Below, one piece after another: positions 63,865 through 64,000 of a stretch of 64,000 nt of DNA. The notes below the pieces were generated by a model, which saw only the letters and a program-made list of their open reading frames with translations, was not told where the DNA came from and did not search any database. The stretch comes from Chloranthus sessilifolius (lineage: Eukaryota > Streptophyta > Magnoliopsida > Chloranthales > Chloranthaceae): contig CM037585.1 of assembly GCA_021018995.1 (NCBI GenBank), forward strand, positions 124,090,831-124,154,830. Reading direction: 5' to 3'. The position numbers and the translations under genes were made by a program. Positions within the stretch are counted from its first letter, which is position 1, and each line of letters begins with the position of its first letter.

Positions 63865-64000
63865 TAAAATTGAGCCCTCTGAAACTCACGCAAGCCCTCA
63901 CGCGAGCGATCCTTATTTAACGTAAGGCTTTGCGCGAGCAAGCACAGAACAAATCTCCCCATATCTGTCTCTCAAGCGAGCGAGCTATAACAGTCGCGAG

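Larger units (their letters stand above)
61901..64000 (-). repeat. third chromovirus-family LTR, truncated by the window end
   Basis: Begins TGTGACAGCGCGAATTTTTCC, the same kind of start as 4570 and 14539. It shares ATAAATCTCCAATTCT, then CCTGTGACGTATAGTCGAAG with GAGTGAGCAACATCCTAGCTC, matching the chromovirus LTR around 4705-4730 and 5051-5090. Expanded tandem repeats follow at 62690-63260, then a palindrome slot at 63809-63864. The right end lies outside the window. Confidence 0.65.

Overview
This window looks like nuclear DNA from a flowering plant with a repeat-rich genome. The retrotransposon lineages recognised (Athila, a Tekay/Del-like chromovirus, small non-autonomous Ty1/copia-type elements), the tRNA-Asp and tRNA-iMet primer sites, CACTA-like miniature elements and a Rab GDI relic with plant-like exon junctions all point that way. 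The species cannot be named from the sequence. I found no intact host gene. Almost everything that can be recognised is a transposable element or its debris.

Layout. 1-2572: intergenic DNA with several fold-back (MITE-like) repeats and a triplicated ~115 bp repeat. 2573-42430: one deep nest of elements. A copia-type non-autonomous element (A: 5' LTR 2573-4460, 3' LTR 42163-42429) was invaded by a minus-strand Tekay-like chromovirus (4570-40944). The 5' LTR of that chromovirus was invaded by a plus-strand LTR of the same family (14711-38800), and that LTR was invaded by an Athila complex (15225-36669) bounded by a perfect ATGGG target duplication. The Athila complex has three LTRs and two internal domains. 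42430-44528: a second copia-type element (B), related to A. 44529-52062: low-copy-looking DNA with CACTA-like MITEs, fold-backs and two decayed exons of a Rab GDI gene (45829-46114). 52063-54141: a minus-strand LTR with a tRNA-Asp-like primer site. 54142-60044: a decayed, apparently non-autonomous minus-strand Athila-like element. 60045-61900: unassigned repeats. 61901 to the window end: a third subfamily of the Tekay-like LTR, cut by the window edge.

How the parts work together. In the chromovirus the order along the minus strand is LTR, primer site, gag with two zinc knuckles, protease, RT, RNase H, integrase with chromodomain, an extra ORF resembling the plant 'putative transposon protein' domain, polypurine tract, LTR. 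Its reading frame is broken mainly by stop codons that look like C-to-T changes. In the Athila copies the order is LTR, tRNA-Asp primer site, gag, protease, RT, RNase H, integrase, long non-coding 3' region, polypurine tract, LTR. Their frames are broken mainly by clusters of small indels that differ between copies, so assembly or consensus error should be considered.

Most unusual signals: (1) the 12-bp palindrome TCGATTAATCGA (about 30 copies of its core decamer) amplified in the LTRs of unrelated families, with another palindrome in the matching slot of a third chromovirus LTR; (2) an extra ORF downstream of integrase in a chromovirus; (3) a 146-bp GT-AG intron-like interruption between gag and protease of that element; (4) an exact 81-bp in-frame duplication of the integrase zinc-finger half; (5) the tandem three-LTR Athila structure. 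Family assignments rest on reading motifs by eye; no database search was run.
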